Origin: Lunularia cruciata
Lineage: Eukaryota; Streptophyta; Marchantiopsida; Lunulariales; Lunulariaceae
DNA: 64,000 nt
Direction of reading: 5' to 3'
Assembly: GCA_948567375.1 (NCBI GenBank)
Contig: OX419757.1
Span: 58,218,001-58,282,000 of the forward strand
Below the pieces are notes generated by a model. That model saw nothing but the letters and a program-made list of their open reading frames with translations. It was not told where the DNA came from and searched no databases. This document shows positions 1 to 11,576 of this stretch, in pieces; positions within the stretch are counted from its first letter, which is position 1; each line of letters starts with the position of its first letter. Position numbers and translations under genes: made by a program.

Positions 1-486
1 TGAATGGATTCAAGAATGAAAAGCGAGGCACTGGATATTGTCCTTCCGGAGCATCCATTCTATCCTCTTAATCTACCAATTACACCAGAATGTCTCTCCT
101 CAAAATTACTCAGTCTTAGTAGCCCATGTTCTTCCAAGAGGGGTGATCCGCTCTCTTGGACAACACCCGCTTTGATACCATTGTAATACTCCAAGGATAG
201 GAGACCTAAAGTCCCCTTTTGGTGATACCTCTTTCTGATCTATTCAGTTCATCTTGTGTAACATCCTTCTAGATGTTACCAACCCAATTCTTACCTTCAA
301 ATCATATGTCTAGCTATTGGTTCTAAGGTTTTCAAATCTATTTCAGTTTTTTGCCATATTAGTAGAAGTACCTTTTTGGTGATACTTCTATCTGATCTAT
401 TTTGACCATCATGTATAACATCATTCGAGATGTTACCAAACCAAATTTCACATCTATATCATATGGCTAGCTCTTGGTATTACACC
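1..486 (-). mobile_element. Element D: leader plus shortened 5' LTR of a Ty3-type element
   Basis: The LTR at 181-486 ends GTATTACA on the plus strand and begins TTGTAATACTCC, the same ends as the LTRs of elements A and C. It is only about 306 bp because most of the U3 part is missing after about position 204. On the minus strand the LTR is followed by a primer binding site for initiator-Met tRNA (plus 169-180, reverse complement TGGTATCAAAGC) and the start of the leader at 1-168. The body therefore continues beyond the left edge. It is inserted in the integrase of element A, whose sequence resumes at 487 with CCAA, the expected 4-bp target site. Confidence 0.8.
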
Positions 487-1376
487 AATCCACAAAGACC
501 ATGATGGAGTCAAACCCCGAGGTGGTCTTGGGTATTTCACAGACAAGATCCATACTCACTTGTTCCCAATATTGGGTAGGAGTGTGAAGAGGTTGAAGGA
601 GCCATGCAAGAGCTTGATTAGAAGCTTTGTTTTGTTGACAAAGTAGGCAGTTGTGCATGTAGTCCATCACATCATTGCTCATCTTGGGCCAATAGTAATG
701 GTGTTGGATTGCATCCAAGGTATTGTCCACTCCGACACCTGCAATGGCCAAATCATGATATTTTGCTAGAATGGTAATGCATAATTCTATGACATTTGGG
801 ATCCATAATCTACCATCATAAAAGGTGAGTCCTTGGGTGCTAGTGACGCCTTTGGATGATTGTGCTTCTACAATCTGTAGATCAATTTTTGTATGAGCTA
901 GAATCTTTGGCCAGAATTCAGGGTTAATCTTAACCTCTATCACCAAGTTGTTTGCCATTAGCATGCGGATGAATGCATCTAAAAGTTGCTTCTTACCTTC
1001 CACATAGGTGATTGTCATGTTGAAGCATTGTTGCCACTCTGCTTACTAAATCTGGTGACGAGATAGATCCTTCTGCGTCTTGGGGTAGGCTAGAGGTTTA
1101 TGGTTTGTCTCTACTACAAATGCCTTCTCGCCTAGAATGTGCTTCCAATTCTTGGTTGGAAGAAAAATGGCCAACTCTTCTCATTCTGTGATGTGGTAGT
1201 TGCGCTTTGCCGGTAACAACTTTTGAGAGAAATATACAATTGGATGCCATCCATCATGCCACTCTTGTTGTAGGACTGCTCCTATTGCTATGCTTGATGC
1301 ATTTGTAGCAACTTGATTGGACGTTTTGGGTATACCACTTCAAGATTGGTGCCTATAGCAAGGCGGCTTTCAATTC
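487..1376 (-). pseudogene. Element A integrase N-terminus and RNase H, broken
   Basis: The open stretch to 1018 encodes the HHCC zinc-binding part of a Ty3 integrase (HHYYWPK, then CLLCQQNKA) and the first core residues around SMDLVCEIP. It is cut off at the insertion point of element D after MVFVD. The stretch 1019-1376 carries the matching RNase H region (YFSQ, ITYVEGKKQ) with several stops. The equivalent intact stretch in element C, 6951-8264, makes the identification secure. A is a dead copy. Confidence 0.85.
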
Positions 1377-2320
1377 TTAAAAGGCAAACTCTTGTGTGGT
1401 TCCCCATGTCCACTTCTTCCCCTTGCCAAGTAGTGCCATTAAAGGCTTTGCAACCTTGGAGAAGTACTTGACAAATCTATGATAGAATCCCATCAATCTC
1501 AAGAAGCTCTTGAGTTGAGTCTGATCTTTTGGAGCAATCCATTTTTGAATGACCTCAATTTTATCCGTCAATACTTGAATGCCCTCTACACTTTCTCTAT
1601 GCCCCAAGTAGTCTACTTTAGACTTGCCAAACTTGCACTTTGAGATTTTGGTGTACAATCAATTTTGTCTTAGAATCTAGAGGACTTCTTGTAGATGTTG
1701 TTTGTGTTCTATCATCATGCTATTGTATACTAAGATGTTGTCCAAGAAGACAATGATAGACTTATCTAAGTATGGGCGGAGTATGTCATTCATTAGACTC
1801 ATGAAAGTGGCAGGTGCACTAGTGAGGCCAAAATGCATCACAAGATACTCAAAGTGGCCATACTTGGTTCAAAAGGTAGTTTTGTTCACATCCTCCTCTG
1901 CAATTCGGATTTGATTATAACCACTCCACAAGTCCAATTTGGTGAAGTATCTTGCTCCATGAAGTTGATCAAACATGTCATCCATGCAAGGTAAGGGGTA
2001 TTTGTTCTTCACTATTTGTTGATTGAGACCCTGATAGTCAACGTACATGCGCATTGTACCATCCTTCTTCTTCATAGACAAGACAGGAGCCCCATATGGT
2101 GACATGCTAGGTTGGATGAACCCTTTCCATAGCATCTCCTCAATTTGAGTCTTACACTCCTCCAACTCATGAGGATTAGGCGATATGGGGCCTTACAAGG
2201 AGGTGTCTTTCCCAAGAGTGTCTCAATTTTATGATCTACTCTCCTTTTTGGTGGTAATCCTGAGGGTAGATCATCGGGAAAGATATCTTGAAACTCATCC
2301 ACCACATCTTTCAATTTCTC
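1377..2320 (-). pseudogene. Element A reverse transcriptase, frameshifted
   Basis: Fragments in more than one frame encode a Ty3-type reverse transcriptase. Visible motifs are [19 protein letters not shown] and [14 protein letters not shown] in the N-terminal half (1869-2165), and YTKISKCKFGKSKVDYLGH with a thumb segment at 1377-1658. The central catalytic stretch between about 1660 and 1868 is out of frame. The family is the same as element C, to which it is similar throughout at the DNA level. Confidence 0.85.
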
Positions 2321-3444
2321 AAGAATTTGTCCATCAAGTTGTGCACTCTAGACTTCTCTTATTAGATCCATGAAACATCTATTGGTCCTATTGACAGTTG
2401 CCGTCCCTATGACATATAGAGGCAGTTCCTGCCTATGTGATTTTTCTTTAACCCCAATGATTGACCATTGGTGGGTTCTCAGTACTTTCTTCCTCCAATC
2501 TACCATAGTGTTGTAATGCTCCATCCATGGCATGCTTAAGATTGCATCATAATGAGCTAATTGTATCACTTGCCACTCAATTGCTTCTTGATATTCTCCT
2601 ATAGAGAGTGTTATCCGTCTAGGTAATTATGCAATCCTCTCTATTTGCACATTAGATAACTCTACTTCTTCACTCTCATCTCTCTCTAGATTCATTTCCA
2701 ATCTTATTGTAACAGAGCAAGACAAGAAATTCTCTATTGCTCCCGGATCTATTAATACTCTCACTTGATTGCCTTCTAGGACTCCATTGATAACAATCAA
2801 TTGTGAGGTTGCCTTGCGGGACCTTTGCGTATTTGTCTTCTTCCTTCCCTCACTTCTCTACTTCCTTATTGAGCCAATAAGGCCACGAGGTACATTTATT
2901 GGTGATCTTTGTTTTTTGAAGTGATTACCACCTCCTCTTCTTCAATGTGCTTCTCCATGTTGTTCAAAGATTGCTTGTATGAAGGCCAAGGACCTCTAGA
3001 GAAACAAGCATGACAGTTGGTAGATATATGCCCAATATGGCCACAATTGTAACAACAACGTTGTTCTTCTTGAGTTCCTTCTCCTTGTGGGACTCTATCT
3101 CTTTGTTCTTTTACCCGTCCATGCTCTCCTTGAAGCGGTTGTGCTCCTTGATCTTGAAATCAAAGGTTACCCAATTCCATTAGTACTGGTCCACCCATGT
3201 GTGGCATTTGTGCTCAATAATGTTGAGGTGAAACTACTCCTTCATCTCCACCCAATGCTTTTGCTATTCTTTGTGCACAAGTAATGGCTTCAAATATTGT
3301 GCAAGGATTTTGCACCATGACTTCTTGGCAAATCCGCTCCTTCAAACCTCATTTGAAATTATTGAGAGCCTCTATTGGACTCATGTTGGTTATTGCAACT
3401 TGTAGATCCAAAAATGCCTCCACATACTCTTTTGTACGCTGTTC
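2321..3444 (-). pseudogene. Element A protease and C-terminal gag with zinc knuckle, broken
   Basis: 2348-2569 encodes the middle of the retroviral-type aspartic protease (AHYDAILSMPWMEHY). Further upstream at about 2740-2765 the minus strand reads VLIDPGA, the expected active-site position with Pro in place of Ser/Thr. At about 3003-3062 it reads a CCHC zinc knuckle (CYNCGHIGHISTNC), so this part is the nucleocapsid end of gag. Gag is interrupted at 3444 by element B and resumes at 17899. Confidence 0.8.
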
Positions 3445-4136
3445 TGTGAGCCGGCCCGTCTCTCACTCAGGATGAACCTCTGATGGCTATTATAGTAGCG
3501 CACCATGGACTAAGAAGGCAAGGAACCCCAACTCCATCATACTCTTCCAAGGCTAACACTCCAAGACTCAAGACATTGATCACTAGAGAACTCAATGAGA
3601 GAGAGATAGTTGCAAATGCAAGGATGATGAGTACCTCCTCACCCCTTGTTTATATACTTGTGAAATAGTTACGTACCAAAGTCATTAATTACCGTAGTAA
3701 CTCAAGTTACTAGACTAAAAGTCAAGTAAAGTCAAAAAGTAGAAAGGAATATCCATTCACATGGGCATATTCCCCTAAGCATGTGGTCCTATCTTGACCC
3801 AACCACTAAGTCAAGGATTCCTTCACATAGGCTATCCTTGGACTAAAGAAGAATCCAAAACAAAAAGGCTTGCGGGCCTAAGAGTTCTCAACTCTTTCCT
3901 CAAAGCCAAACACCTAGGAATAATACCCAATCAACACATTAAAATCCAAAATAGTGGTGCTCATCATTTCTACTTCCTCTAAAGTAAGGTCCCCTCTATC
4001 CTAGCTATGACTAAATTTAGCTAACCATGAGTAATATAGAACCATCCTTTATCTCTATATAAATAATATCTCTTAAGTACTTGTAATACCAAGTTAAATA
4101 TCACAATACCACACACATGCACATATGGGTGTTACA
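3445..4136 (-). repeat. 3' LTR of element B
   Basis: 692 bp, TGTGAGCC to GTGTTACA on the plus strand. It is preceded on the minus strand by a purine-rich tract (plus 4137-4150, reverse complement GTCCGGGGGTAAA) that can act as the polypurine tract. The sense (minus) strand has a TATA-like TATATAAA at about 3650-3660. Other copies are 17207-17898 and, inverted, 59314-60009. Confidence 0.93.
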
Positions 4137-4184
4137 TTTACCCCCGGACTAAGTTTTCACTTTATCCTCAAAGTGAAGGTCTCT

Positions 4185-5706
4185 CTACCTTCTATGGTAC
4201 ATCTTCAATTTATCATGGTTGATTCTATCAAAGTGTCTTCCTCCCAACTCCTTGAGATCATAGGTGTAATTGCCCCACACCTTCTCCACTATGAAAGGTC
4301 CAAAGTACTTAGGCAAAAACTTCTTTTGCACTCTCTTGAATCGAATGGAATCAAACAACATTACCCAATCACCTTCTTTGAAAGTCTCCACCTTCTTCTT
4401 GCCTTGCCTCTTGTCATAGCTCTCCTTTTGTTTCCTTTGGGCTTGCTCCACTCAAACCATAGCAACTTCTCTTGCCTCTTCCAACTCCATGAGTTGATCC
4501 TTTCTTGACTTCTCTGCATCACCTCCTTGTGCTTTCTTCAATCTCCTATGAATGCTTTGGAAGGTAGGAAGATCAAAGTGAATAGGTAAGGTAGACTCAA
4601 TACCATACACCAATTGGAATGGAGAATATTCGGTGGAAGTCTTCATGGTTGTCCTATACTCCCACAAAACTGCATGAATCCTCTTGTCCCAATGATGTTT
4701 AGCCCCCTCCATTTCTGCATCTTTGGCCAACATCATGCACAAGGTCTGATTGGTTCTCTCTGCCAAGCCATTGGAATTTGGCTTATAGGATGTAGTTACT
4801 CTATGTGTGATAGAGAAATGTCGTAGCATAGCTGTAGTAATGCTTCTTGTAAACTCTCCTCCTCTATCAGAAACTAACTCCAAATGGCATCCAAACCTAG
4901 TGATAATGCATTCATAAAGAAATCTACCCACTTCATCTTCATTCTTGTCCCTCAATGGTCTAGCCTCAACCCACTTGGTAAGGTAATTAGTAACTACCAC
5001 AATGTACCGATTGTTCCTTGGGGTTCTATTGAGAGGACCTACAAAATCAATTCCCCACTTCTCAAAAGGTCCTAGCAATGGAATTGATCTAAGTGGTGGA
5101 GTGGATGTAGACTTTCTAGCAAAAGCTTGACAAACATGACAAGTTTTGCAATAATCAAGACAATCCTTGAAAATCCCTCTCCAATGGTAACCTGCATCTA
5201 GAATCTTGAAAGCAGTCACCTTTCCTGCAAAGTGTCCTCCACATACTAAACCTTCATGAAACTCCTTTATGAGTAGGATAGACGCTTCCTTACCCACTGC
5301 TCTTCGAAGTAGACCATCTGCTCCTTGGTGAAAAAGAATATCCTCCACCATTGTGTAAGGTCTAGATCTTGCTACAAGGGCCTTCTTCTCCCTAGCATGC
5401 ATCCCTTTTGGATAGTTACCTCTTGTCACAAAGTCCACAATCTCCTTGTACTCCATTGGAACCTCTTGAGCGATTGAGATTGTCCTGAGCTCCTCATCCA
5501 AGAAGGAATCATCCACTGGCTCATCTCCATCATGATCATAGGCTCTAGATAACAAATCAGCATTTGCATGTTTCTTTCCTGGCCTATCCTCAATGGTGTA
5601 GTCATACTCAGACAAGAGTATCATCCATCTTGCTAGTCTCCCTTCAACATTAGGCTTGTTGAAGATGTACTTCAAAGCCTTGTGATCCGTGATAATGGTG
5701 GCTTTT
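4185..5706 (-). pseudogene. Element B integrase and end of RNase H
   Basis: The reading frame from 5706 down begins with the last RNase H motif (ITDHKALKYIF). It continues through the HHCC zinc region (CKTCHVCQAF) and the DDE core: Asp in WGIDFVGPL, Asp in LVSDRGGEF, Glu in GLAERTNQ. It reaches the C-terminal integrase segment (KYFGPFIVEKVWGNY) ending at 4185. A single in-frame TGA at 4452-4454 splits the frame, which is otherwise open for about 500 codons. The first part of RNase H lies at 12318-12702, beyond element C. This is the best preserved Ty3 integrase in the window. Confidence 0.9.
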
Positions 5707-6445
5707 TGTAATACTCCAAGGACAAGAGAAGAGAGAGAAAACACAGATTGCACACTCAAACATTTGATGCCCCAAGGGAGCACCTTATCTTTATTATATA
5801 GACAAAGAGGATCTCCTCCAAGGAAGCTCCACCATAGGATTAGAGACACAGATAGGTGACATGTCAGCAAGCTCCACCCTTGGATTACTTACTTGGATGG
5901 GTGACCTGTCTGGTCTAGGTCCTATCTGGTTGGTCAAACAAGCTTTGACTGGAGGGAATCTTTTAAGGAATCTTCCTGTAGGAATCTCAGAATCACGTGA
6001 GTAAGGTACCATTGGAAAGCTCTCAACGAGACAAAGCAGGGAGGAGGAAGGCCAGCCGTTCCTTCGTTGAGGGGGAATCTGCACATTTTCAAGGCCTAAT
6101 TCATCCGTTTAGGCCTCCAAAATTGCCTTCAAAGATTTCAGGCATATTTCGGTTCCTACTCTATTAGTAGAAGTCCCCTTTTGGTGATACCTCTTTCTGA
6201 TCTATTTAGTCCATCATGTGTAACATCTTTCCAGATGTTACCAAACCAATTCTCACCTTTAAATCATATGTCTAGCTATTGGTTCTAAGGTTCTCAAGTC
6301 TATTTTGGTTTCTGCCCTATTAGTAGAAGTACTCTTTTGGTGATACTTCTATCTGATCTATTTTGACCATCATGTATAACATCATTCTAGATGTTACAAA
6401 ACCAAATTTCACGTCTAGATCATATGGCTAACCCTTGGTATTACA
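5706..6445 (-). repeat. 3' LTR of element C
   Basis: About 740 bp, (T)TGTAATACTCC to TTGGTATTACA on the plus strand. The sense (minus) strand has a TATA box TATATAATAAAG around 5787-5800. Matching LTRs are 11577-12317 (C), 19047-19782 (A), 20600-21332 (solo), 22874-23617 (E), 26254-26837 (G) and the shortened 181-486 (D). Confidence 0.93.
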
Positions 6446-6458
6446 GACCTCCCTCCTT

Positions 6459-6917
6459 TTAAGACGCAACGTCCTCGTTGTGCAATTGTTGCTCAAATGC
6501 TTGCACCAACACCGGTGCATGTGCCAAATTGGCAGTGGGTTCCCAAGTTGCTTCATAGAGGGGGTAACCTTTCCGTTGTACTAGATATTCCACCCGCGGA
6601 TGGCGAGTACCACACATGCGCTTTTGGAGAATCCGCTCCACTTCATATTCCTCTATGCCATCAATGAGTGTCGAACAAGGTCGAATATCCTGTGTGGAAG
6701 GACCTTGGCCAGATCGGGGAGCATATCTACATAGTAGGGAGACATGGAACATTGGATGGATCTTCATGTGTGGTGGTAGCTCAAGGTGATGGGCCACAAC
6801 GCCGATGCGACGAAGAATCGAGAAAGGCCCAATAAAACAAGGTCTGAGCTTACAAGATCCAACTAATGTGAGGTTGGTTGTCGATAGCCACACTTGATCC
6901 CCAACATTGAACTCCAT
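6459..6917 (-). pseudogene. Element C integrase C-terminus with chromodomain
   Basis: 152 codons are open on the minus strand and continue the integrase of 6951-8204 in another frame. The first part is the usual post-core segment (FNVGDQVWLSTTNL, LRPCFIGPFSILRRIG, HPMFHVSLL). From about residue 90 it is a chromodomain (EYEVERILQKR, EYLVQRKGYPLYEATWEP). That domain places the family among the chromoviruses, whose chromodomain guides integration into heterochromatin. One aromatic-cage position is changed, with Arg in LVQRKGYP where Trp is usual. Confidence 0.88.
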
Positions 6918-6950
6918 GTGCCTTTGGTGTGCATCAGCATACTGATTTTG

Positions 6951-8264
6951 TCAATTTTGTGCAATCTGTAACCTGTGCTTAGCGCTCTCCACACCTTGTT
7001 GGATTCTAGAAACAAATGTGTTGACTGCATCAACCTTGGTAGTCACTGGACGGATCTTCATCAAGCTAGAAGGTGTGAAGGGATGCTCACCATACATGAG
7101 GAAGAACGGAGTGACTTGAGTGGACGCATTCACTGAATTGTTGTAAGCGAATTCCACCAACGGTAATAGGGTGTCCCACCTCTCTTGCTCTTCTAAGGTG
7201 AAGCCGCGTAACATGTCTTCAATCGTGCAATTTGCCCGCTCTGTTTGGCCATCTGTTTGTGGGTGGTAAGCTGTGGACATGGCCAACTTGGTTTTGAAGA
7301 AAACAAAGAGTGTTTGCCAAAACAAACTGGTGAATTGGGTACCTCTATCAGTGATGAGTACTCTAGACAAGCCATGGTGAGCAAAGACTGCATCTAAGTA
7401 TAGTTGAGCTAGTTGTGGAGCGGTCACCTCCTTGGTGGTAGGGCGTACATGAATCATTTTGCTGAGCCGGTCCACAAAGACCACAATGGAGTCAAACCCT
7501 GAGGTGGTCTTGGGTAATTCACAGACGAGATCCATACTCACTTGTTCCCAACGTTGGGTAGGAGTGGGGAGACGTTGAAGGAGCCCTGCAGGAGCTTGAT
7601 TAGAAGCTTTGTTCTGTTGACAAAGTAGGCAGCTACGCACATAGTCCATCACGCCGTTCCTCATCTTGGGCCAATAGTAATGGCGCTTGACTGCATCCAA
7701 GGTCTTGTCCACTCCGGCATGAGCTGCAATGGCCAAATCATGACATTCCGCTCGAATGGTGGTGCGTAATTCTGGGACATTTGGGATCCATAATCTGCCA
7801 TCCCGAAAGGTGAGTCCTTGGGTGCTAGTGATGCCTTTGGACGATTGTGCTTCAATAATTTGTGGATCAGTTTTTGTAGCAGCTAGAATCTCTTGCCAGA
7901 ATTCAGGGTTAATTTTAACCTCTGCCACCAAGTTGTTGGCCATTGGCATTCGGGTGAATGCATCTGCAAGTTGCTTCTTACCTTCCACGTAGGTGATTGT
8001 CATGTTGAAGTGTTGTCTCCACTCTGCCCACCAAATTTGGCGACAAGATAGATCCTTTTGCATCTCGAGGTAGACTAGAGGTTTGTGGTCTGTCTCTACT
8101 ACAAATGCCATCTCGCCCAGGTAGTGCTTCCAATGCTTGGTTGCTAGAACGATGGCCAACTCTTCTTGTTCTATGGTGTGGTAGTTGCGCTCTGCCGGGA
8201 ACAACTTTCGAGAGAAATATGCAATTGGATGCCATCCGTCATGCCACTCTTGTTGTAGGACTGC
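6951..8264 (-). pseudogene. Element C RNase H and integrase core
   Basis: 417 open codons (6951-8204) carry the RNase H end (ERNYHTIEQEELAIV, VETDHKPLVYL). The HHCC integrase zinc site follows (HYYWPKM, CLLCQQNKA). The DDE core comes next: Asp in SMDLVCELP, Asp in LITDRGTQF and Glu in TDGQTERANC. All three integrase catalytic residues are present. The RNase H start (8205-8264) and the chromodomain part need frameshifts to connect. Confidence 0.92.
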
Positions 8265-9752
8265 TCATATGGCTATGCTTGATGCATTTGTAGCCAACTT
8301 GATTGGACATTCTGGGTCATACCACTTCAAGATTGGTGCATGTAGCAAGGCGACCTTCAATTCTTGAAAGGCCAACTCTTGTGCAGTTCCCCATGTCCAC
8401 TTCTTCCCCTTGCCAAGTAGTGCTGTTAAAGGTTGTGCAACCTTGGAGAAGTCCTTGACAAATCTACGATTTAATCCCGTCAACCCCAAGAAGCTCTTAA
8501 GTTGAGTCTGATCTTCTAGGGCACTCCATTTTTGAACGACCTCTATTTTATCAGTCAATACTTGAATGCCCTCTGCACTTACTCTATGCCCTAAGTAGTC
8601 TACTTCAGACTTGCCAAACTCACACTTTGAGATTTTGGCGTATAATTGATTTTGTCTTAGAATCTGGAGGACCTCTCGTAGATGTTGTTTGTGTTTTGTC
8701 ATCGTCCTACTATATACTAGGATATCATCCAAGAAGACGATAATAGACTTATCCAAGTGTGGACAAAATATGTCATTCATTAGACTCATGAAAGTGGCAG
8801 GCGCATTGGTGAGGCCAAAAGGCATCACAAGATACTCAAAGTGGCCATACTTGGTTCAAAAGGCAGTTTTGTACACATCCTCCTCTGCAATTCGGATTTG
8901 AAAGTAATCGCTCCGCAAGTCCAGTTTGGTGAAGTATCTTGCTCCATGGAGTTGATCAAACAAGTCATCCATGCGAGGTAAGGGGTATTTGTTCTTCACT
9001 GTTTGCTGATTGAGACCCCGATAGTCAATGCACATGCGCATTGTACCATCCTTCTTCTTCACAAACAAGACAAGGGCCCCATATGGTGATATGCTAGGTT
9101 GGATGAACCCTTTCTGTAGCATCTCCTCAATTTGAGTCTTACACTCCTCCAACTCATGAGGTGATAGGTGATATGGGGCCTTACAAGGAGGTGTCTTCTC
9201 CGGGAGTGTCTCTATTTTGTGATCTACTTGCCTTTTAGGTGGTAATCCTGAGGGTAGATCATCGGGAAAGACATCTTGAAACTCATCCACCACATCCTTC
9301 AATTTCTCCAGAATTTGTCCAGCGAGTTGTGCACTCTGGACTTCTCTTATTAGACCTATAAAATATTTATCGGTCTTACAGACAGTTGTTGTCCCTACAA
9401 CATATAGAGGCAATTTCTGCCTGTGTGATTTTTCTTTAACCCCAATGATTGGCCATTGGTGGGTTCTCACTACTTTCTTCCTCCAATCCACCATTGGGTT
9501 GTACTGCTCCATCCATGGCATGCCTAAAATTGCATCATAACGAGCTAACTGTATCACTCGCCACTCAATTGCTTCCTGATATTCTCCTACAGAGAGGGTT
9601 ACCCGTCTAGGTAATGATTCAATCCTCTCTGTTTGCCCATTTGGTAACTCTACTTCTTCACTTCCATCTCTCTCTAGATCCATTCCCAATCTTATTGTGA
9701 CAAAGTGAGACAAGAAATTCTCTGTTGCTCCTGGATCTATTAATACTCTCAC
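8265..9752 (-). pseudogene. Element C protease and reverse transcriptase
   Basis: 8856-9752 holds the protease start ([11 protein letters not shown], then [12 protein letters not shown]) and the RT fingers and palm up to [19 protein letters not shown]. 8265-8828 continues in another frame with [13 protein letters not shown], the catalytic FLDDILVYS and the thumb ([13 protein letters not shown]). The RT catalytic Asp pair is intact. The protease active site reads Asp-Pro-Gly instead of Asp-Ser/Thr-Gly, as in element A. A frameshift around 8830-8856 separates the halves. Confidence 0.92.
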
Positions 9753-10992
9753 TTGATCACCTTCACTAGGATTCCATTCACAACAATCAGTTGAGAGGTT
9801 GCCTTTTGGGCTCTTTGCGCATTATTCTTCTTCCTTCCCTCGCTTCTCTGCTTCCTTATTGAGCCAGAAAGGCCGCAAGGTACATTTCCTGGCGATCTTT
9901 GTTTTCCGAAGTGGTTTCCACCTCCTCCTCTTCAATGTGCCTCTCCATGTTGTTCAAAGATTGCCTATACAAAGGCCGAGGGCCTCTAGGGAAACAAGTG
10001 CGACAATTGGTAGATATGTGCCCAATACGACCACAATTGTAACAATGGCGTTGTTCTCCTTGAGTCCCTTTTCCTCGTGGGACTCCATCTCTTTATTCTT
10101 CTACCCGTCCCCGCTCTCCTTGAAGTGGTCGTGCTCCTTGATCCCGAAATCAAAGGTTGCTCAATTCCATTGGTACTAGTCCACCCATGTGTGGCATTTC
10201 TGCGCGATAAGGTTGAGGTGGAACTACTCCTTCACCTCCACCTAATGCTCCTACTATTCTCTACGCACAAGCAATGGCTTTAAATACCGTGCGAGGGTTT
10301 TGCACCATGACTTCTTGGCGAATTCACTCTTTCAACCCTCGTTTGAAATTGTCGAGAGCCTCTGCTGGACTCATGTCGGTAATTGCGACTTGTAAATCCA
10401 GAAATGCCTCTACATACTCTTGTATGCTATTCTTCTGTCTCAATCCCCATAGTCGGGTTCAAGCCATTTGCACAGAATCAACCGATTGGAAATTCTTCAA
10501 CAATCCTTCTTGCATTGTTGTCCATGTGACCTCCCTTCTCTTTGCCAGCATGGATCGTTCCCAAGCATCATACCAAGTGAGGGCTTTATCCGTCAAGTAC
10601 CCACATGCAAATACGCATGCAGCATGCTCAGTGATCTCTGTTGAGAATAATCGGAAATATCGATTCATTCTCGAGATCCAATTTTCCACTACTCCCATCG
10701 TACGCTGCTCCTTGTAAGGCTCGATGTTGCAGGTCTTCTTCATCCGGAGTAGCAATGTGGCTTCACCGTTTATAGGGTTTGTAGGCATGGGTGCCTCTCC
10801 AAGCATTTCAGTCGCAAGTACAGGGTTTTGAGGTGGCTCTTCTTCTTGCATGGCTTGATCGTTCCTCAGCATCTGCACTTGACTTTGTAATGTCTCCATG
10901 GTCATCTTAATCTCTTGAAATTCATTCAACATCCCTTGCATTCCTTGCACCAGCTCTTGCAATTGCGGATCTATGGTTCCTGCAACATCCAA
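9753..10992 (-). pseudogene. Element C gag
   Basis: The N-terminal 177 codons (10459-10992) start MDVAGTIDPQLQELVQGMQG. They contain a predicted helical stretch and the capsid-like core (ENWISRMNRYFRLFS, DKALTWYDAWERS, NFQSVDSVQMA). The rest, 9753-10458, is frameshifted and includes the CCHC knuckle (about 9993-10053). Element A has the same gag at 17899-18463 plus 2820-3444, and element G at 25140-25615. Confidence 0.88.
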
Positions 10993-11215
10993 TTGCTAAC
11001 GTCTACTTCAATACAGAGTCAATATAATCACTCTGGAAGGCGCACAAACTATCGAAACTACCATTAGGACCTCAGAAGTTATCACTCGTTAATAATACTC
11101 CTCACCAAAATTCCTAACCACAAAATCTCTAAACATCACTTTCGGCCTCACTACATAACGAATTTCTACTTGAGTGTTGAAAGGGAGAGGATTTAGGACA
11201 TTCATATCCATTTTA

Positions 11216-11437
11216 TCATAATAGAATGTAGATCGTCAAATCCCACTCTCTATCATATATCACCACAGGTAGAATCACCGGGTTTGGTGAGTTCATCACT
11301 CTGTCCATGAATTCCGCACCAAAGTGATAAACTAGCGATACTCTCATCTGCTCACGTTGGATGTACATAACCTTGATATGGAATGGGTTTGAGAATGGAA
11401 AGCTAGGTGCGGGAAATTGTCCCCCCCGCGCATCCAT
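11216..11437 (-). CDS. Small leader ORF upstream of gag in element C
   Basis: 73 codons lie between the primer binding site and gag. I do not recognise the product. The middle reads VYHFGAEFMDRVMNSPNP. The same frame can be followed, with one base deletion, in the leader of element A (about 18670-18880) and, with stops, in element G (about 25915-26090). The protein sequence is better kept than expected for leader DNA, so it may have been a real short ORF or uORF of the family. Its function is unknown. Confidence 0.45.
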   Translation of the reverse strand: MDARGGQFPAPSFPFSNPFHIKVMYIQREQMRVSLVYHFGAEFMDRVMNSPNPVILPVVIYDREWDLTIYILL

Positions 11438-11564
11438 CCCACCCGCTCTCTGAAGTCCTTCCTAAGTCTAGCGATTACTCTATGTTCTCCACCTCACATT
11501 ACTCAGTTTCAGTAGTTTGTGCTATTCCAAGAGGGGTGATCCACTCTCTTGGACTAGAACACTC

Positions 11565-11576
11565 GCTCTGATAACA
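11565..11576 (-). other. Primer binding site of element C
   Basis: On the minus strand the 5' LTR ends ATTACAA and is followed by TGTTATCAGAGC, one base from the initiator-Met tRNA complement TGGTATCAGAGC. The same site is perfect in element G (plus 26242-26253). Confidence 0.85.

Noticed and set aside
3087-3284. Hydrophobic plus-strand ORFs repeated at 3087 and 10077
   Set aside because: Antisense readings of the gag region shared by elements A and C.
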